This document shows, one piece after another, positions 34,745-44,496 of a DNA stretch of 64,000 nt. Position numbers and translations under genes: made by a program. The notes under the pieces were generated by a model, which was not told where the DNA came from, ran no database searches, and saw only the letters and a program-made list of their open reading frames with translations. Source of the DNA: Flaviramulus_B aquimarinus (GTDB lineage: Bacteria > Bacteroidota > Bacteroidia > Flavobacteriales > Flavobacteriaceae); the NCBI RefSeq assembly GCF_039543205.1, contig NZ_BAABJH010000001.1, positions 1,759,685 to 1,823,684 of the forward strand, read 5' to 3'. Position 1 is the stretch's first letter, and each line of letters opens with the position of its first letter.

Positions 34745-37504
34745 TTAAAGTTCTTTTTCGATGAAATCCTCCTTTGGATTACAAATTTCGAGAATAAGGT
34801 TTTTTAATTCTACACTAAACATATCCATGGTTTCTTGAGTTATTAATGTATGTTTCTTTGCATAACTACCGGGTTTATCTTTTTTGGCAAATTTTAAAAA
34901 CCCAGCCCCTAAATTTTTAAAAGATATAATACCGGCTTCGACAGGTAGTTTTATTTCTTTTGAAAGCTGCATCATATAAGCATAGCTTAGAATTTGAAAA
35001 CTTTTACTATACTTTTTATAATCTTTAGTAAGGTCTTCCCAATTTAAAATTTCAACCTGATTTTGTTGAACGTTACCTGTTTTGTAATCGATAATACGAA
35101 TCATGCCATTACATTCATCCACCCTATCCACTTTACCTTTAATTTTAACAGGGAAGTCAAGCTCAGGAATATGAATAGAAATGGCATTATCTGCTTCTAT
35201 GGCTATAATTTTTATCTCATTGCCATCTCTTATAGTTTTTAGTTCTAAATTCAAAAAATTGGAAACGTAGCGTTTTGCAATTTCAAAAATAATTAGGTTT
35301 TTGCCTTTGGTTATATCGCCCTCTTTATATTCATTTTTAAAATGAAACGTTACTCTTTCTTCGATATTAGATTTTAAATTATTAAGAATTTCAACGGTTA
35401 AAAACTGACCAGTTAAAGGCTTATAAAAATCCTCAAGCGTATTATGCACTACGGTACCTAAGGTATTTGCAGCAACGGTTTCTTCTACATCATCGTGATC
35501 TTTAATTTTTAATATTTTCTGATAATAAAAATCAATGGGATTTCTTATATAGTTGGTTAATGAGGATGGCGAAAAACCTTCTTGAGCCACCTTTATGAGT
35601 TGTTTTTGTAAAGCTTCTGTTTTTTTAACAACATTTAAAATAGGTTCGATAATCGGTGCTTGAGGTGCTATAATTTGATGATTTAGATGATGGATGCCTT
35701 CTAATTCCAGTTGTGTAATAAATCGGCTTTTTTCACCACCTGTTAATACATCTGCCTCTGTATTATATATTATAAAAATATTTTTAGCTCGTTGTAAAAG
35801 TCTATAGAAATGATAGGTATAAACAGCGTCTTTCTCTTTATAAGTAGGTAGGTTGTTTTCAATTTTAACATCAAAAGGGATAAAAGAATTATTGCTTTTT
35901 CCAGCAGGAAGCACGCCTTCATTTACTGAAGAAATAATAATGGTCTCAAAATCTAAAACACGAGATTCTAACATACCCATAACTTGTAAGCCTTCTAGGG
36001 GCTCGCCTTGAAAATCTAAATTTTCCGTACTTAATAATTCTTTATATACACCATGGAGCGTTGAAATATCTTTTATGTGATGGTACTCTGAATTTAATCG
36101 GTTAAGCTCATTAAACAATTCGTTAAAGCGGAATATATATTCCAATGAAAGTAAATTTGAAGCTTTCTCTATGTCTAAATAATTTTTAATAGCTAATATA
36201 AGCTTTGAGCAATTGCCTAATGCTGTTTTAACAGATGTTTCCCAGCTTGAAAACAACAAATCAATAACATCGCCTGCTTTGTCGGCAATATCTCTTAAAC
36301 GGTCTTTATTTAAGTAAACATGATTATTATTATTAATGGTTTCGATGAGTTTAGATGCGTAATCTATGTTTTCGATATAAAGTAAAGGCCTTATAAATTG
36401 ATGTGATATAATGTTTATAACATCTTTATAGTAAAAGGCGTTCGAAGGTGTTTTGTGTAAATGAAAAAGGGCTTCAAAAAGCGATGCCAGTGGGATAGAC
36501 TTTAGCGGAAACCCCATAGTGATGTTTAAGGCATTAATACTTAAAGGGATTGAATTAAGTACGGGAACCAACAAGTCTTCATCGCCTAAAATAACTGCCG
36601 TGTTTTGCAATGATTGGTTGTCTTTTTGTAGTGTGTTTAAAAGCGACCCGATGTATTTGGCTTGTCCAATATTTTTTGGAACACCAAATACGGATATGTT
36701 TTTTTCTTTTGAATAATGTGATGTAATCCATTTAAAGGGATTGTTTTTAAAGTATTTCCAATGGGCTTTATGCTGTCTGGTAAACCATGCAGCATCATGT
36801 TTTTCGTTATCTAAGAAAACCTTATCAATATCCCAATAGATTTTTGCTAAGTTGTTTTGAAGTAATTCTTGTATAATGGTTTCTTCGGAAGTGTTTAAGG
36901 CATTAAACCCTAAAAACACATGTTGTTTTTTGGGATTACTTTGAATGTATGATTCTAAATTTTCAACGGCCTCTCTATAAATTAGACCTTGGTAGCCTAT
37001 TTTTTTGTTTAAAAGCTGTTCAGTAAAATGTGTATAATAGTTATAGAGCTTATTCCAAAATGCTAAATAATTTTTAACAAAATCTGTTTTTTGCTCTTCT
37101 AAGGACCAATGATTTAAATCTTGAATGGCACTTAGGTAATTGAAAATGTTTTCTTGTGGAATAAGATATCGATCTATTTCATTAAAGTCTTGCAATAGTA
37201 TTTGTGCCCATTTTGAGAAGGATTCAAATGAGTCAAGATTCTCTTTTTTTGTTAATTGCGCATAGGCATCATAAAATTCAAAAATGAGTTCTGTATTTGG
37301 TACAGGTTTTAACTGGGATAATTCTTGAACAAACTCTTCAATACTATTAATTTGAGGAGAAAAAACGGTTTGCTGTATAACTTTTGGAAGTTCATGCTTT
37401 AAAAACAACCCTGCTCTTTTACTCGGCAATATAAAGGTTACTTGAGAAAGATTTGTGTTGTTGTTTTGTAAATCTTTTAAAACATCAAAAATGAAAGTAG
37501 CCAT
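34745..37504 (-). CDS. AddB-like PD-(D/E)XK nuclease family protein
   Basis: The 919-residue protein begins with a degenerate helicase-like region (FILPSKRAGLFLKHELPKVI). It ends in a RecB-type nuclease domain with GKVDRVDECNGMIRIIDYKT, where the D and D-Y-K residues are the metal-binding set. This is the Bacteroidota AddB-type partner of the UvrD/AddA-like protein at 40318-43452. The two together process double-strand breaks for recombination. Here the two genes are separated by ompA and kbl rather than adjacent. There is no CxxxC Fe-S pattern at the nuclease end. Confidence 0.88.
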   Translation of the reverse strand: MATFIFDVLKDLQNNNTNLSQVTFILPSKRAGLFLKHELPKVIQQTVFSPQINSIEEFVQELSQLKPVPNTELIFEFYDAYAQLTKKENLDSFESFSKWAQILLQDFNEIDRYLIPQENIFNYLSAIQDLNHWSLEEQKTDFVKNYLAFWNKLYNYYTHFTEQLLNKKIGYQGLIYREAVENLESYIQSNPKKQHVFLGFNALNTSEETIIQELLQNNLAKIYWDIDKVFLDNEKHDAAWFTRQHKAHWKYFKNNPFKWITSHYSKEKNISVFGVPKNIGQAKYIGSLLNTLQKDNQSLQNTAVILGDEDLLVPVLNSIPLSINALNITMGFPLKSIPLASLFEALFHLHKTPSNAFYYKDVINIISHQFIRPLLYIENIDYASKLIETINNNNHVYLNKDRLRDIADKAGDVIDLLFSSWETSVKTALGNCSKLILAIKNYLDIEKASNLLSLEYIFRFNELFNELNRLNSEYHHIKDISTLHGVYKELLSTENLDFQGEPLEGLQVMGMLESRVLDFETIIISSVNEGVLPAGKSNNSFIPFDVKIENNLPTYKEKDAVYTYHFYRLLQRAKNIFIIYNTEADVLTGGEKSRFITQLELEGIHHLNHQIIAPQAPIIEPILNVVKKTEALQKQLIKVAQEGFSPSSLTNYIRNPIDFYYQKILKIKDHDDVEETVAANTLGTVVHNTLEDFYKPLTGQFLTVEILNNLKSNIEERVTFHFKNEYKEGDITKGKNLIIFEIAKRYVSNFLNLELKTIRDGNEIKIIAIEADNAISIHIPELDFPVKIKGKVDRVDECNGMIRIIDYKTGNVQQNQVEILNWEDLTKDYKKYSKSFQILSYAYMMQLSKEIKLPVEAGIISFKNLGAGFLKFAKKDKPGSYAKKHTLITQETMDMFSVELKNLILEICNPKEDFIEKEL

Positions 37505-37515
37505 GCCCTAAAAAT

Positions 37516-37546
37516 AAAAAACGCTTCGGATATCCGAAGCGTTTTT
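37516..37546 (-). terminator. Intrinsic terminator after the OmpA-family gene
   Basis: A perfect palindrome AAAAACGCTTCGGATATCCGAAGCGTTTTT lies 33 nt past the minus-strand stop codon of the OmpA gene and 12 nt before the AddB-like start. It is symmetrical and could work in either direction, but only the OmpA gene reads into it. Confidence 0.85.
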
Positions 37547-37578
37547 TTAAACTTATTTATTTTTAAAATTATATTAGC

Positions 37579-38979
37579 TTATTTTGCTAAGTTAATTTCA
37601 ACACGTCTGTTATTAGCTCTACCTTTTCTAGTCTTGTTAGAATCAATTGGTTTAGATTCTCCATATCCAAGAGCAGATAATCTGAAAGCATCAATTCCGT
37701 TAGTAACTAAATATTCTTTTACAGAGTTAGCTCTAGAATCAGATAATCTTTGGTTTAATTTTTCGCTACCAACGCTATCTGTATGACCTTCAATAGTAAA
37801 TTTAGCCGTTGAGTATTCTTTAAGGATACCTATGATATCACCTAATACAGCTTCAGATTGTGATTTGATAGAAGATTTACCAGTATCAAATAAAATCGTT
37901 TTAGCATATTCATTAAGTGTTTTTTGAACTTCTTCAGTTACTTCAGGACAACCGTTGTTAGCAACAGTACCTTTAACGTCTGGACACTTATCATCTTTGT
38001 CTAAAACACCATCGCCATCAGTATCAGGCCAAGGGCAACCGTTGTTAGCAGCAGGACCTGCAGTGTTAGGACATTTATCATCAGCATCAGTTACACCATC
38101 ACCATCAGCATCAGGACAACCAGCTAAAGCTTTTAAACCAGCAACTGTAGGACAGTTATCATCTTTATCAGCTATACCATCACCGTCAGTATCAGGACAT
38201 CCATTAAGTTCAGCTAAACCAGCTTCGTTAGGACAGTCATCTTTACTGTCTTCAATACCATCACCGTCAGTATCAGGACATCCATTGAATTCCTCTAAAC
38301 CAGCAACATCTGGACAAGCATCATCTTTATCGTATATGCCATCGCCATCAGTGTCAGTTCCACCAAACTTGATTGATACACCAGCAGTATGTTGGAAATG
38401 TGTTTGTAAATAATCTTCAAAAGCATGTTTGTATGCTGTTTGAACAGTTAAACCAATATTGTCACTAAACCAATAGTTGAAACCTAAAGTTCCGTTTAAA
38501 GTACCAGCTCCAATTTCATCAATCCAAGTGTATCCACCTCCTACGCCTACGAAAGGATCGAAAGTTTTATTTTCTCTAAAGTTATATTTAATAGTACCAT
38601 CAACTCCGTAGTAAGACAAATCATCAACTTCATTAGTTTGTTCAGGAACGCCAGCTGCTAATCCAGGTACATCACCCCATTTACTAATTTTATTTAAAGA
38701 TCCAGTTAATCCAAAAGAGAAACCATCGCTTAAATACTTAGATACAGAGATTGAAGATAAAGAAGGTAGAATATTCCAGTGATCTTCTACATTAAAGAAT
38801 TCATCTCCAAAAGTATCACCAAATGAGGCATTATTTACAACGCCATCTCCAGAAGGATAAGCATCAACTGCATTTACCCCAATAGTAATTTGCCATGGGT
38901 TGTTTTGGTCTTGCGCATTAGCGTTGCTATAACCAAGTACAAGCAACATAGCGAACAATAATCTGCTAAGATTTTTCAT
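37579..38979 (-). CDS. OmpA family outer-membrane protein with TSP type 3 repeats
   Basis: From the ATG at 38979 the protein has 466 residues. It has a signal peptide (MKNLSRLLFAMLLVLGYSNA) and an N-terminal eight-strand-type barrel domain (to about 215). Five thrombospondin type 3 calcium-binding repeats with the pattern DTDGDGI.D..D.CP follow (about 215-350). The C-terminal OmpA peptidoglycan-binding domain has FTIEGHTDSVGSEKLNQRLS, then SDSRANSVKEYL and GKANNRRVEINLAK-like residues. It anchors the outer membrane to peptidoglycan and is usually among the most abundant envelope proteins. A strong promoter and terminator frame the gene. Confidence 0.95.
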   Translation of the reverse strand: MKNLSRLLFAMLLVLGYSNANAQDQNNPWQITIGVNAVDAYPSGDGVVNNASFGDTFGDEFFNVEDHWNILPSLSSISVSKYLSDGFSFGLTGSLNKISKWGDVPGLAAGVPEQTNEVDDLSYYGVDGTIKYNFRENKTFDPFVGVGGGYTWIDEIGAGTLNGTLGFNYWFSDNIGLTVQTAYKHAFEDYLQTHFQHTAGVSIKFGGTDTDGDGIYDKDDACPDVAGLEEFNGCPDTDGDGIEDSKDDCPNEAGLAELNGCPDTDGDGIADKDDNCPTVAGLKALAGCPDADGDGVTDADDKCPNTAGPAANNGCPWPDTDGDGVLDKDDKCPDVKGTVANNGCPEVTEEVQKTLNEYAKTILFDTGKSSIKSQSEAVLGDIIGILKEYSTAKFTIEGHTDSVGSEKLNQRLSDSRANSVKEYLVTNGIDAFRLSALGYGESKPIDSNKTRKGRANNRRVEINLAK

Positions 38980-39014
38980 ATTCAAAAGTTTAATTTTTAA
39001 GTGTTAATCGTGAA

Positions 39015-39044
39015 CAAAAGTAAGTTGTTAAATGTTATTAACAA
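39015..39044 (-). promoter_or_regulatory. Promoter of the OmpA-family gene
   Basis: On the minus strand a TTG (plus 39042-39044) is followed after 19 nt by TACTTTTG (plus 39015-39022), matching the Bacteroidota consensus. The start codon is about 36 nt downstream. Confidence 0.7.
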
Positions 39045-39102
39045 AGACAAATATAAAAAAAAATAGAACATATTGGTAGTTGGTCGATAGTCTAGAATGA
39101 AT

Positions 39103-40296
39103 TTAGATAATGTTTAACGCTTTTCCTACGCTGGTAAAAGCTGTTATAGCCTTGTCTAGATGTGCTTTTGTATGAGCTGCAGAGAGTTGTACCCGTATTC
39201 TTGCTTTTTCTTTTGGAACGACAGGAAAAAAGAAGCCAATAACATAAATACCCTCTTTTAATAACATATTTGCCATAGTTTGAGATAGTTTTGCATCATA
39301 TAACATAACAGGTACGATTGCTGAATCGCCATCAATAATATCAAAACCTGCTTTTTTCATACCTTTTTTGAAATAATTAGTATTCCATTCTAAAGTATCT
39401 CTTAATTCTGTGTTACTGGTAAGCATATCAAAAACCTTTATTGATGCTCCTACAATTGCTGGCGCAAGTGAGTTTGAAAATAAGTAAGGTCTGGAACGTT
39501 GGCGTAGCATATCAATAATTTCCTTTTTTCCGGTAGTGTAGCCTCCCATAGCGCCGCCTAAAGCTTTGCCTAAAGTCCCAGTTATAATGTCAATTCTATC
39601 TAAAACACCTTTTTCTTCTAATGTTCCACGCCCTGTTTTACCTATAAACCCTGTAGCATGGCATTCATCTATCATTACTAGGGCATCATATTTGTCGGCT
39701 AAATTACAAATTTCATCTAATGGCGCTACTAATCCGTCCATAGAAAACACACCATCTGTAACTATAATTTTAAAACGTGCTCCATTTTCATTTGCAACAA
39801 CAAGTTGTTTTTCTAAATCTACCATATCACTATTTTGGTAACGATAGCGTGCTGCTTTGCATAAACGTACCCCGTCTATTATTGAAGCATGATTTAATGA
39901 ATCTGATATAATAGCATCTTCTTTTCCAAGTAAAGGTTCAAAAACACCACCATTGGCATCAAAAGCTGCAGCATATAATATAGTGTCTTCCGTTTTATAA
40001 AAATCGGCAATCTTTTCCTCTAGTTCTTTATGTATGTCTTGGGTGCCACAAATAAAACGAACCGAGCTCATGCCAAATCCATGGGTGTCCATAATATCTT
40101 TTGCCGCTTGAATAACATCTGGATGCGATGACAATCCTAAATAGTTATTAGCACAAAAGTTTAAAACAGTCTCTCCTGTGTTTAGAGTAATTTCTGCTCC
40201 TTGAGCTGAAGTTATAATACGCTCTTCTTTATAAAGACCGTTAATTTTTATGTCTTGAAGTTCTGCTTTTAGATGATTTTTCAGTTTTCCATACAT
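39103..40296 (-). CDS. kbl: Glycine C-acetyltransferase (2-amino-3-ketobutyrate CoA ligase)
   Basis: The 397-residue protein is a fold-type I PLP enzyme of the alpha-oxoamine synthase family. The PLP lysine is Lys244 in DIITGTLGKALGGAMGGYTT, and MIDECHATGFIGKTGRGT precedes it. It catalyses the second step of threonine breakdown, splitting 2-amino-3-oxobutyrate into glycine and acetyl-CoA. A serine palmitoyltransferase-like role is the alternative within the family, but length and motifs fit KBL best. No threonine dehydrogenase gene is adjacent. Confidence 0.93.
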   Translation of the reverse strand: MYGKLKNHLKAELQDIKINGLYKEERIITSAQGAEITLNTGETVLNFCANNYLGLSSHPDVIQAAKDIMDTHGFGMSSVRFICGTQDIHKELEEKIADFYKTEDTILYAAAFDANGGVFEPLLGKEDAIISDSLNHASIIDGVRLCKAARYRYQNSDMVDLEKQLVVANENGARFKIIVTDGVFSMDGLVAPLDEICNLADKYDALVMIDECHATGFIGKTGRGTLEEKGVLDRIDIITGTLGKALGGAMGGYTTGKKEIIDMLRQRSRPYLFSNSLAPAIVGASIKVFDMLTSNTELRDTLEWNTNYFKKGMKKAGFDIIDGDSAIVPVMLYDAKLSQTMANMLLKEGIYVIGFFFPVVPKEKARIRVQLSAAHTKAHLDKAITAFTSVGKALNII

Positions 40297-40317
40297 ATTT
40301 TTGCGTTTTATGCAAAT

Positions 40318-43300
40318 TTAAATATCTTTAACTAAAATATCATCATTTATATAGATAAGAATTTTCTTTTTTATGTTTAATGTCATGGTTTCTAATACAT
40401 CTTGGTATAATTGTAATTGCTGTTGGTGTTTTTTGTCTTCAGCTCCAGTTTTATAGTCTATAATTACAGTATTGTTTTCCGAAGTGATAACCACGCGGTC
40501 TGGTCTTAAAATAACACCATCTTTTGTAATAATATCACGTTCATTATATATGGTGTTATTTGAACTGTAATACGTTTTAAGTTTTGGGTGTTCAACAATT
40601 TTTAGTACCGTTGATTTTAATGCTGAAGCTTGTTCGTTATTAATTAATGATGCATTTATAAAATCACTAATCACAAAATCAATATCATCCTTTGTTTTGA
40701 TGTGCGACATGATATTATGAATAAGATTACCTTTCTCTATAGCTTTCTGTTGATTGGTGTCCCATAGTAAACCAGATTTAGTAACGACTTTTATATTGTG
40801 TTTTTCTTTGGCTGTAGAAATAAACTGGTTTTGGATATGTGTTTCTCTTGAAGAAGATGTTCTTTTAGTCTCTATAGCTATAGGGTTTCCGAAGTGATAT
40901 GTTAATTCTGAATCATTCCACAACCCCAAATGCTGCAAGTAATTGATAAGCAAACCAGAATATTTTTTACTATTAACCTCGCCTTTTGATGAAATATCTT
41001 TTTTTGAAATAATATATAACTGCTCAACAGCTCTAGTTAAGGTTACATATAATAAATTAATATTGTCTAATTCCTGTTCAGATTGATGTTTGTTATATAT
41101 GTTTTTGCCTTCATTTCCATAGTGTTCAAAATCCTTATTATAGTTTAGAAGTGCATGCGAAAAACCATTGTATTTTTCTTTGTTTAAAGGGAACCATTCT
41201 TTGGGTTCTAATTCTCTATAAATATCTAGATCGGCATAAGGAAATATAACTACGGGGAATTCCAAACCTTTAGATTTATGAATGGTCATGATTTGAACGG
41301 CATTTTGGCCTTTAGGAGATATAATACTTAGACTTTCTTTTTTCTTTTCAAAATAGTCTAAAAAGCCAGAAATATTAGAGCCTTTCTTTTTTGAAAAATC
41401 TAGAACAATATCTAAATAAAATTGAATATAGGCGTTTGATGATTTCACTAAATCAAAGCATCTAACTATAGTTTCTGCCAAATCATAAAGCGGAAGTTGT
41501 AATAACATGGTATTTGATACGGATATATTAAAAACCTCAAAACTTTTGAATAGTTCCGATGTGGGTAAGCTTATATGATTCGTAAAAAAATCATGCTTAT
41601 CCTTAATATTGAATAGCGTGGCTAAAAAATTTAAAACCTTGATTTTTAGTTCGTTGTTTTTTGGTTGGATTAAAAGTCCCAATAAGTCATTTATAAAAAC
41701 AACTTCTGGCGAATTATTAATAAGTAAGGTTTCTGATGAAATAATAGGAATGTAATTTTGACTCAAATAATTAGCTACTGCAATACCTTCCTTTTTCTTT
41801 CTTACTAAAACACAAATATCTTTTAATGCAAAACCGTTTTTTAAGCTTTTACGAATTGTTTTTAAAACTTCACTTGGAAAAATATCATCTCTATCATCGT
41901 CTTTTTCAAAATCTAAAAAGGATAACTCGACATAGCCTTCATCTTTTTTAGTAATATCTTGATGGGCATTTTCGTAAAGGGTTTTATATTCATCATTTTT
42001 AAAAACTTGGGTTGCTAAAAACTTAAAGAAACCATTATTAAAATGGATTATTTCTTTAAAGCTTCTAAAATTTGAAGGAAGATTTTTAATGTGTTTTTTT
42101 ATGTAAAACGGATTGTCTTTATTAAACAATCCAATAAACTGTTCTGCTTTGCCGCCACGCCATCTGTAAATGGCTTGTTTTGCATCGCCCACCAACATAG
42201 TGCTTCCTGTTTTTGTGGAAAGTGAATTTTCTAACAACGGAATTAAATTTTGCCATTGCATAACTGAAGTGTCTTGAAATTCATCAATAAAATAATGATT
42301 GAACTTTTCTCCAATTCGCTCATAAATAAAGGGTGTTGGTTGATTTCTTATTTCTTTACTGATAATAGCATTGAATTCTGAAATCAGCATTTTATTTTGG
42401 TCTTCTTTCAAAAAAGAAAGCTCTTTATTAATGGCATTTAAAACAGAAAGTGGTGTAATGTTTTTATAAACCCCTTTTAAAAATTTAAGATGAAAAATAG
42501 CCTGTTTGGTTTCCATAAAAGCAGAAGCTATTTGAGGTTGGATTTGTTCAATAATGCCAGCAATAGCATCAGTAACACGTTTTGGATACAAGGTTTTGGT
42601 TTCAATATCCTCTTGCCATTTGGCTTCTAAATTGACATTAAAAATTTTGTCAGCTAATTTTTTAAAATGTTTAGGCAAATAACCTCCAGAAAAGTCGTTA
42701 AACTCCAAACCAGCTTCTTGAATTAAAGTTAAAATAGTTTGTGCTTTTTGAACAATATTCATTTCTAAAACGGAAAACTCTTTTTTTAGCTGTGTTTTAA
42801 GTGTTTTAAAATCGTCTAAAGTTTTGTCTTTTAGTGTTTCAATAAAAGGAATGTCATTTTCGTTTACTAAAAGTTTGGCGATTTTATTAAAATCAAAAGC
42901 CACATCCCAACTTTTATCATCATCGGCTTTTTCAATAGCAAAATCTACTAAAACCTTGGTAAGTTCTTTGTCAATTCCAGCTTTTGAAATCAGACTATCA
43001 ACAGCTTCATTTAAAAGTACATCTTGGTCTAATTCGACTTCAAAATTTAAAGGCAATTTTAAATCGTAAGCAAAAGTTCTGATTAATTTATGTGTAAAAC
43101 CATCAATAGTTGAAATATCAAAGGCAGCATAATTATGTATAATGGAGTTTAGTGTTTTTTTGGATTTTTGGTGAAGTGATTTAGGTTTTATTTCAAGCTC
43201 ATTGCAAATGGTTTTAAACATACTATCTGGAGCTTCTAAAATAGCTTTATCTGAAAACGTTTTGAGTGTTTCAATGATACGCTCTTTCATTTCGGCAACA

Positions 43301-43452
43301 GCTTTATTAGTAAACGTTATGGCAAGTATGCGTTTAAACTGTTCAGGATTTTTAGAACGAAACAAAATCTTTAAATACTCTTTTACGAGTGTATAGGTTT
43401 TCCCACTACCTGCAGAGGCGTTATAAATAGTAAAAGCATGGTTGGTTTGCAT
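40318..43452 (-). CDS. UvrD/AddA-like helicase-nuclease
   Basis: The 1044-residue protein has Walker A in IYNASAGSGKTYTLVKEYL (residues about 8-26) and RILAITFTNKAVAEMKERI (motif Ia). Walker B with the QXXR region is HYFIDEFQDTSVMQWQNLIP. Motifs V and VI are IMTIHKSKGLEFPVVIFPYA and LLYVTLTRAVEQLY. A C-terminal RecB-type nuclease domain carries RPDRVVITSENNTVIIDYKT. It is the AddA-type subunit acting with the AddB-like protein at 34745-37504 in double-strand break resection. It lies 21 nt upstream of kbl on the same strand. Confidence 0.93.
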   Translation of the reverse strand: MQTNHAFTIYNASAGSGKTYTLVKEYLKILFRSKNPEQFKRILAITFTNKAVAEMKERIIETLKTFSDKAILEAPDSMFKTICNELEIKPKSLHQKSKKTLNSIIHNYAAFDISTIDGFTHKLIRTFAYDLKLPLNFEVELDQDVLLNEAVDSLISKAGIDKELTKVLVDFAIEKADDDKSWDVAFDFNKIAKLLVNENDIPFIETLKDKTLDDFKTLKTQLKKEFSVLEMNIVQKAQTILTLIQEAGLEFNDFSGGYLPKHFKKLADKIFNVNLEAKWQEDIETKTLYPKRVTDAIAGIIEQIQPQIASAFMETKQAIFHLKFLKGVYKNITPLSVLNAINKELSFLKEDQNKMLISEFNAIISKEIRNQPTPFIYERIGEKFNHYFIDEFQDTSVMQWQNLIPLLENSLSTKTGSTMLVGDAKQAIYRWRGGKAEQFIGLFNKDNPFYIKKHIKNLPSNFRSFKEIIHFNNGFFKFLATQVFKNDEYKTLYENAHQDITKKDEGYVELSFLDFEKDDDRDDIFPSEVLKTIRKSLKNGFALKDICVLVRKKKEGIAVANYLSQNYIPIISSETLLINNSPEVVFINDLLGLLIQPKNNELKIKVLNFLATLFNIKDKHDFFTNHISLPTSELFKSFEVFNISVSNTMLLQLPLYDLAETIVRCFDLVKSSNAYIQFYLDIVLDFSKKKGSNISGFLDYFEKKKESLSIISPKGQNAVQIMTIHKSKGLEFPVVIFPYADLDIYRELEPKEWFPLNKEKYNGFSHALLNYNKDFEHYGNEGKNIYNKHQSEQELDNINLLYVTLTRAVEQLYIISKKDISSKGEVNSKKYSGLLINYLQHLGLWNDSELTYHFGNPIAIETKRTSSSRETHIQNQFISTAKEKHNIKVVTKSGLLWDTNQQKAIEKGNLIHNIMSHIKTKDDIDFVISDFINASLINNEQASALKSTVLKIVEHPKLKTYYSSNNTIYNERDIITKDGVILRPDRVVITSENNTVIIDYKTGAEDKKHQQQLQLYQDVLETMTLNIKKKILIYINDDILVKDI

Positions 43453-43577
43453 GTCGTAGAATTTGTTTACAAGATAAAAACTATCAATGAGTTCATAACA
43501 ATTTATTATTTTTAATTGACCTGTTTTATCCGTAAATTTGAATGAAAATAAATACTAATAATATAAAACAAAAAATT

Positions 43578-44186
43578 ATGGCTTTCGAATTACCGAAATT
43601 AGGATATGCTTATGATGCTCTAGAACCTCATATAGATGCTAGAACTATGGAAATACATTATTCAAAACATCATCAAGGATATACTAACAATTTAAATAAT
43701 GCTATTGAAGGAACAGATTTAGAAGGAAAATCCATTGAAGATATTCTTTTAAATTTAGATATGGAAAATGCTGCTGTTAGAAATAATGGTGGTGGATTTT
43801 ATAACCACTCATTATATTGGAGTGTTATGAATCCTGAAGATAGAGGATATTTGTCTGGCGATTTAAAAGAAGCTATCGAGGCAGCTTATGGATCTAAAGA
43901 CGAATTTATTGCTGCTTTTTCTAAAGCTGCAGGAACACGTTTTGGATCAGGTTGGGCTTGGTTATGTGTTCATAAAGGTGGAAAGGTTGAAATTTGTTCA
44001 ACACCAAATCAAGACAATCCGTTAATGCCAGGTGTTAGCTGTGGTGGTACTCCAATTTTAGGACTTGATGTTTGGGAACATGCATACTATTTAAACTATC
44101 AAAACCGTCGACCAGACTATATAAAGGCATTCTTTAATGTAATCAACTGGAATGAAATTGAAAAACGTTACGCAGAAGCGAAATAA
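43578..44186 (+). CDS. Superoxide dismutase (Fe/Mn family)
   Basis: Starting at the ATG at 43578 gives 202 residues beginning MAFELPKLGYAYDALEPHID; an ATG at 43542 would add 12 unlikely residues. The metal ligands are His in HYSKHHQGYT and in YNHSLYW, and Asp and His in LDVWEHAYYLNYQNRR. RNNGGGFYNH together with TPNQDNPLM follows the Mn-type pattern, in which a Gln in the C-terminal domain replaces the Fe-type position. So it is probably Mn or cambialistic. It is cytosolic, as no signal peptide is present. Confidence 0.95.
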   Translation: MAFELPKLGYAYDALEPHIDARTMEIHYSKHHQGYTNNLNNAIEGTDLEGKSIEDILLNLDMENAAVRNNGGGFYNHSLYWSVMNPEDRGYLSGDLKEAIEAAYGSKDEFIAAFSKAAGTRFGSGWAWLCVHKGGKVEICSTPNQDNPLMPGVSCGGTPILGLDVWEHAYYLNYQNRRPDYIKAFFNVINWNEIEKRYAEAK

Positions 44187-44209
44187 AGCGTTTTATATTT
44201 TAAAATATT

Positions 44210-44244
44210 AAATCGTCTAGATCTTTTTTCTAGACGATTTTTTT
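44210..44244 (+). terminator. Intrinsic terminator after superoxide dismutase
   Basis: AAATCGTCTAGA (44210-44221) pairs perfectly with TCTAGACGATTT (44229-44240) and is followed by TTTT. It lies 23 nt after the stop codon. Confidence 0.88.
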
Positions 44245-44283
44245 ATGCTTAACATTTAGAGAAAGAGGGAAAAGCATATAAAA

Positions 44284-44353
44284 TGAAAAAGGTGAACAGT
44301 CGTTCACCTTTTTGCCCCAAATCTACCATAAACTTAACCTACTTATGTTATGG
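44284..44353 (-). ncRNA. Predicted small RNA, tandem copy 1
   Basis: On the minus strand a -7 box TATATTTG (plus 44359-44366) precedes CACCATAACATAAGTAGG. A hairpin CCATAA/TTATGG closes the 5' part, followed by TAGATTTGGGGC. An intrinsic terminator GGTGAAC-GACT-GTTCACC with a T run ends it. The expected length is about 70 nt. A near-identical copy lies 213 bp to the right. The terminator stem differs between copies by a pairing-preserving change (A-U to G-U), which favours a structured RNA. No -33 TTG was found. The identity of the RNA is unknown to me. Confidence 0.5.
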
Positions 44354-44496
44354 TGAAACAAATATATAATCGTAAAACAGATTGCTAAAATTTTTTAGTT
44401 AAACGGCTCATATATTGGCTTAAAAGGAATTGAGCTTATTTTTTAGAAAGAAAAAGGTTTGTCTGCGTAAAAATAAATCACGAAACTAAAAAGCAT

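Noticed and set aside
37955..38413. Long plus-strand open frame of 152 codons inside the OmpA-family gene
   Set aside because: It is the antisense of the Asp/Gly/Pro-rich TSP3 repeats, whose biased codons leave the opposite strand open; the composition (S, P, A only) is not that of a real protein.
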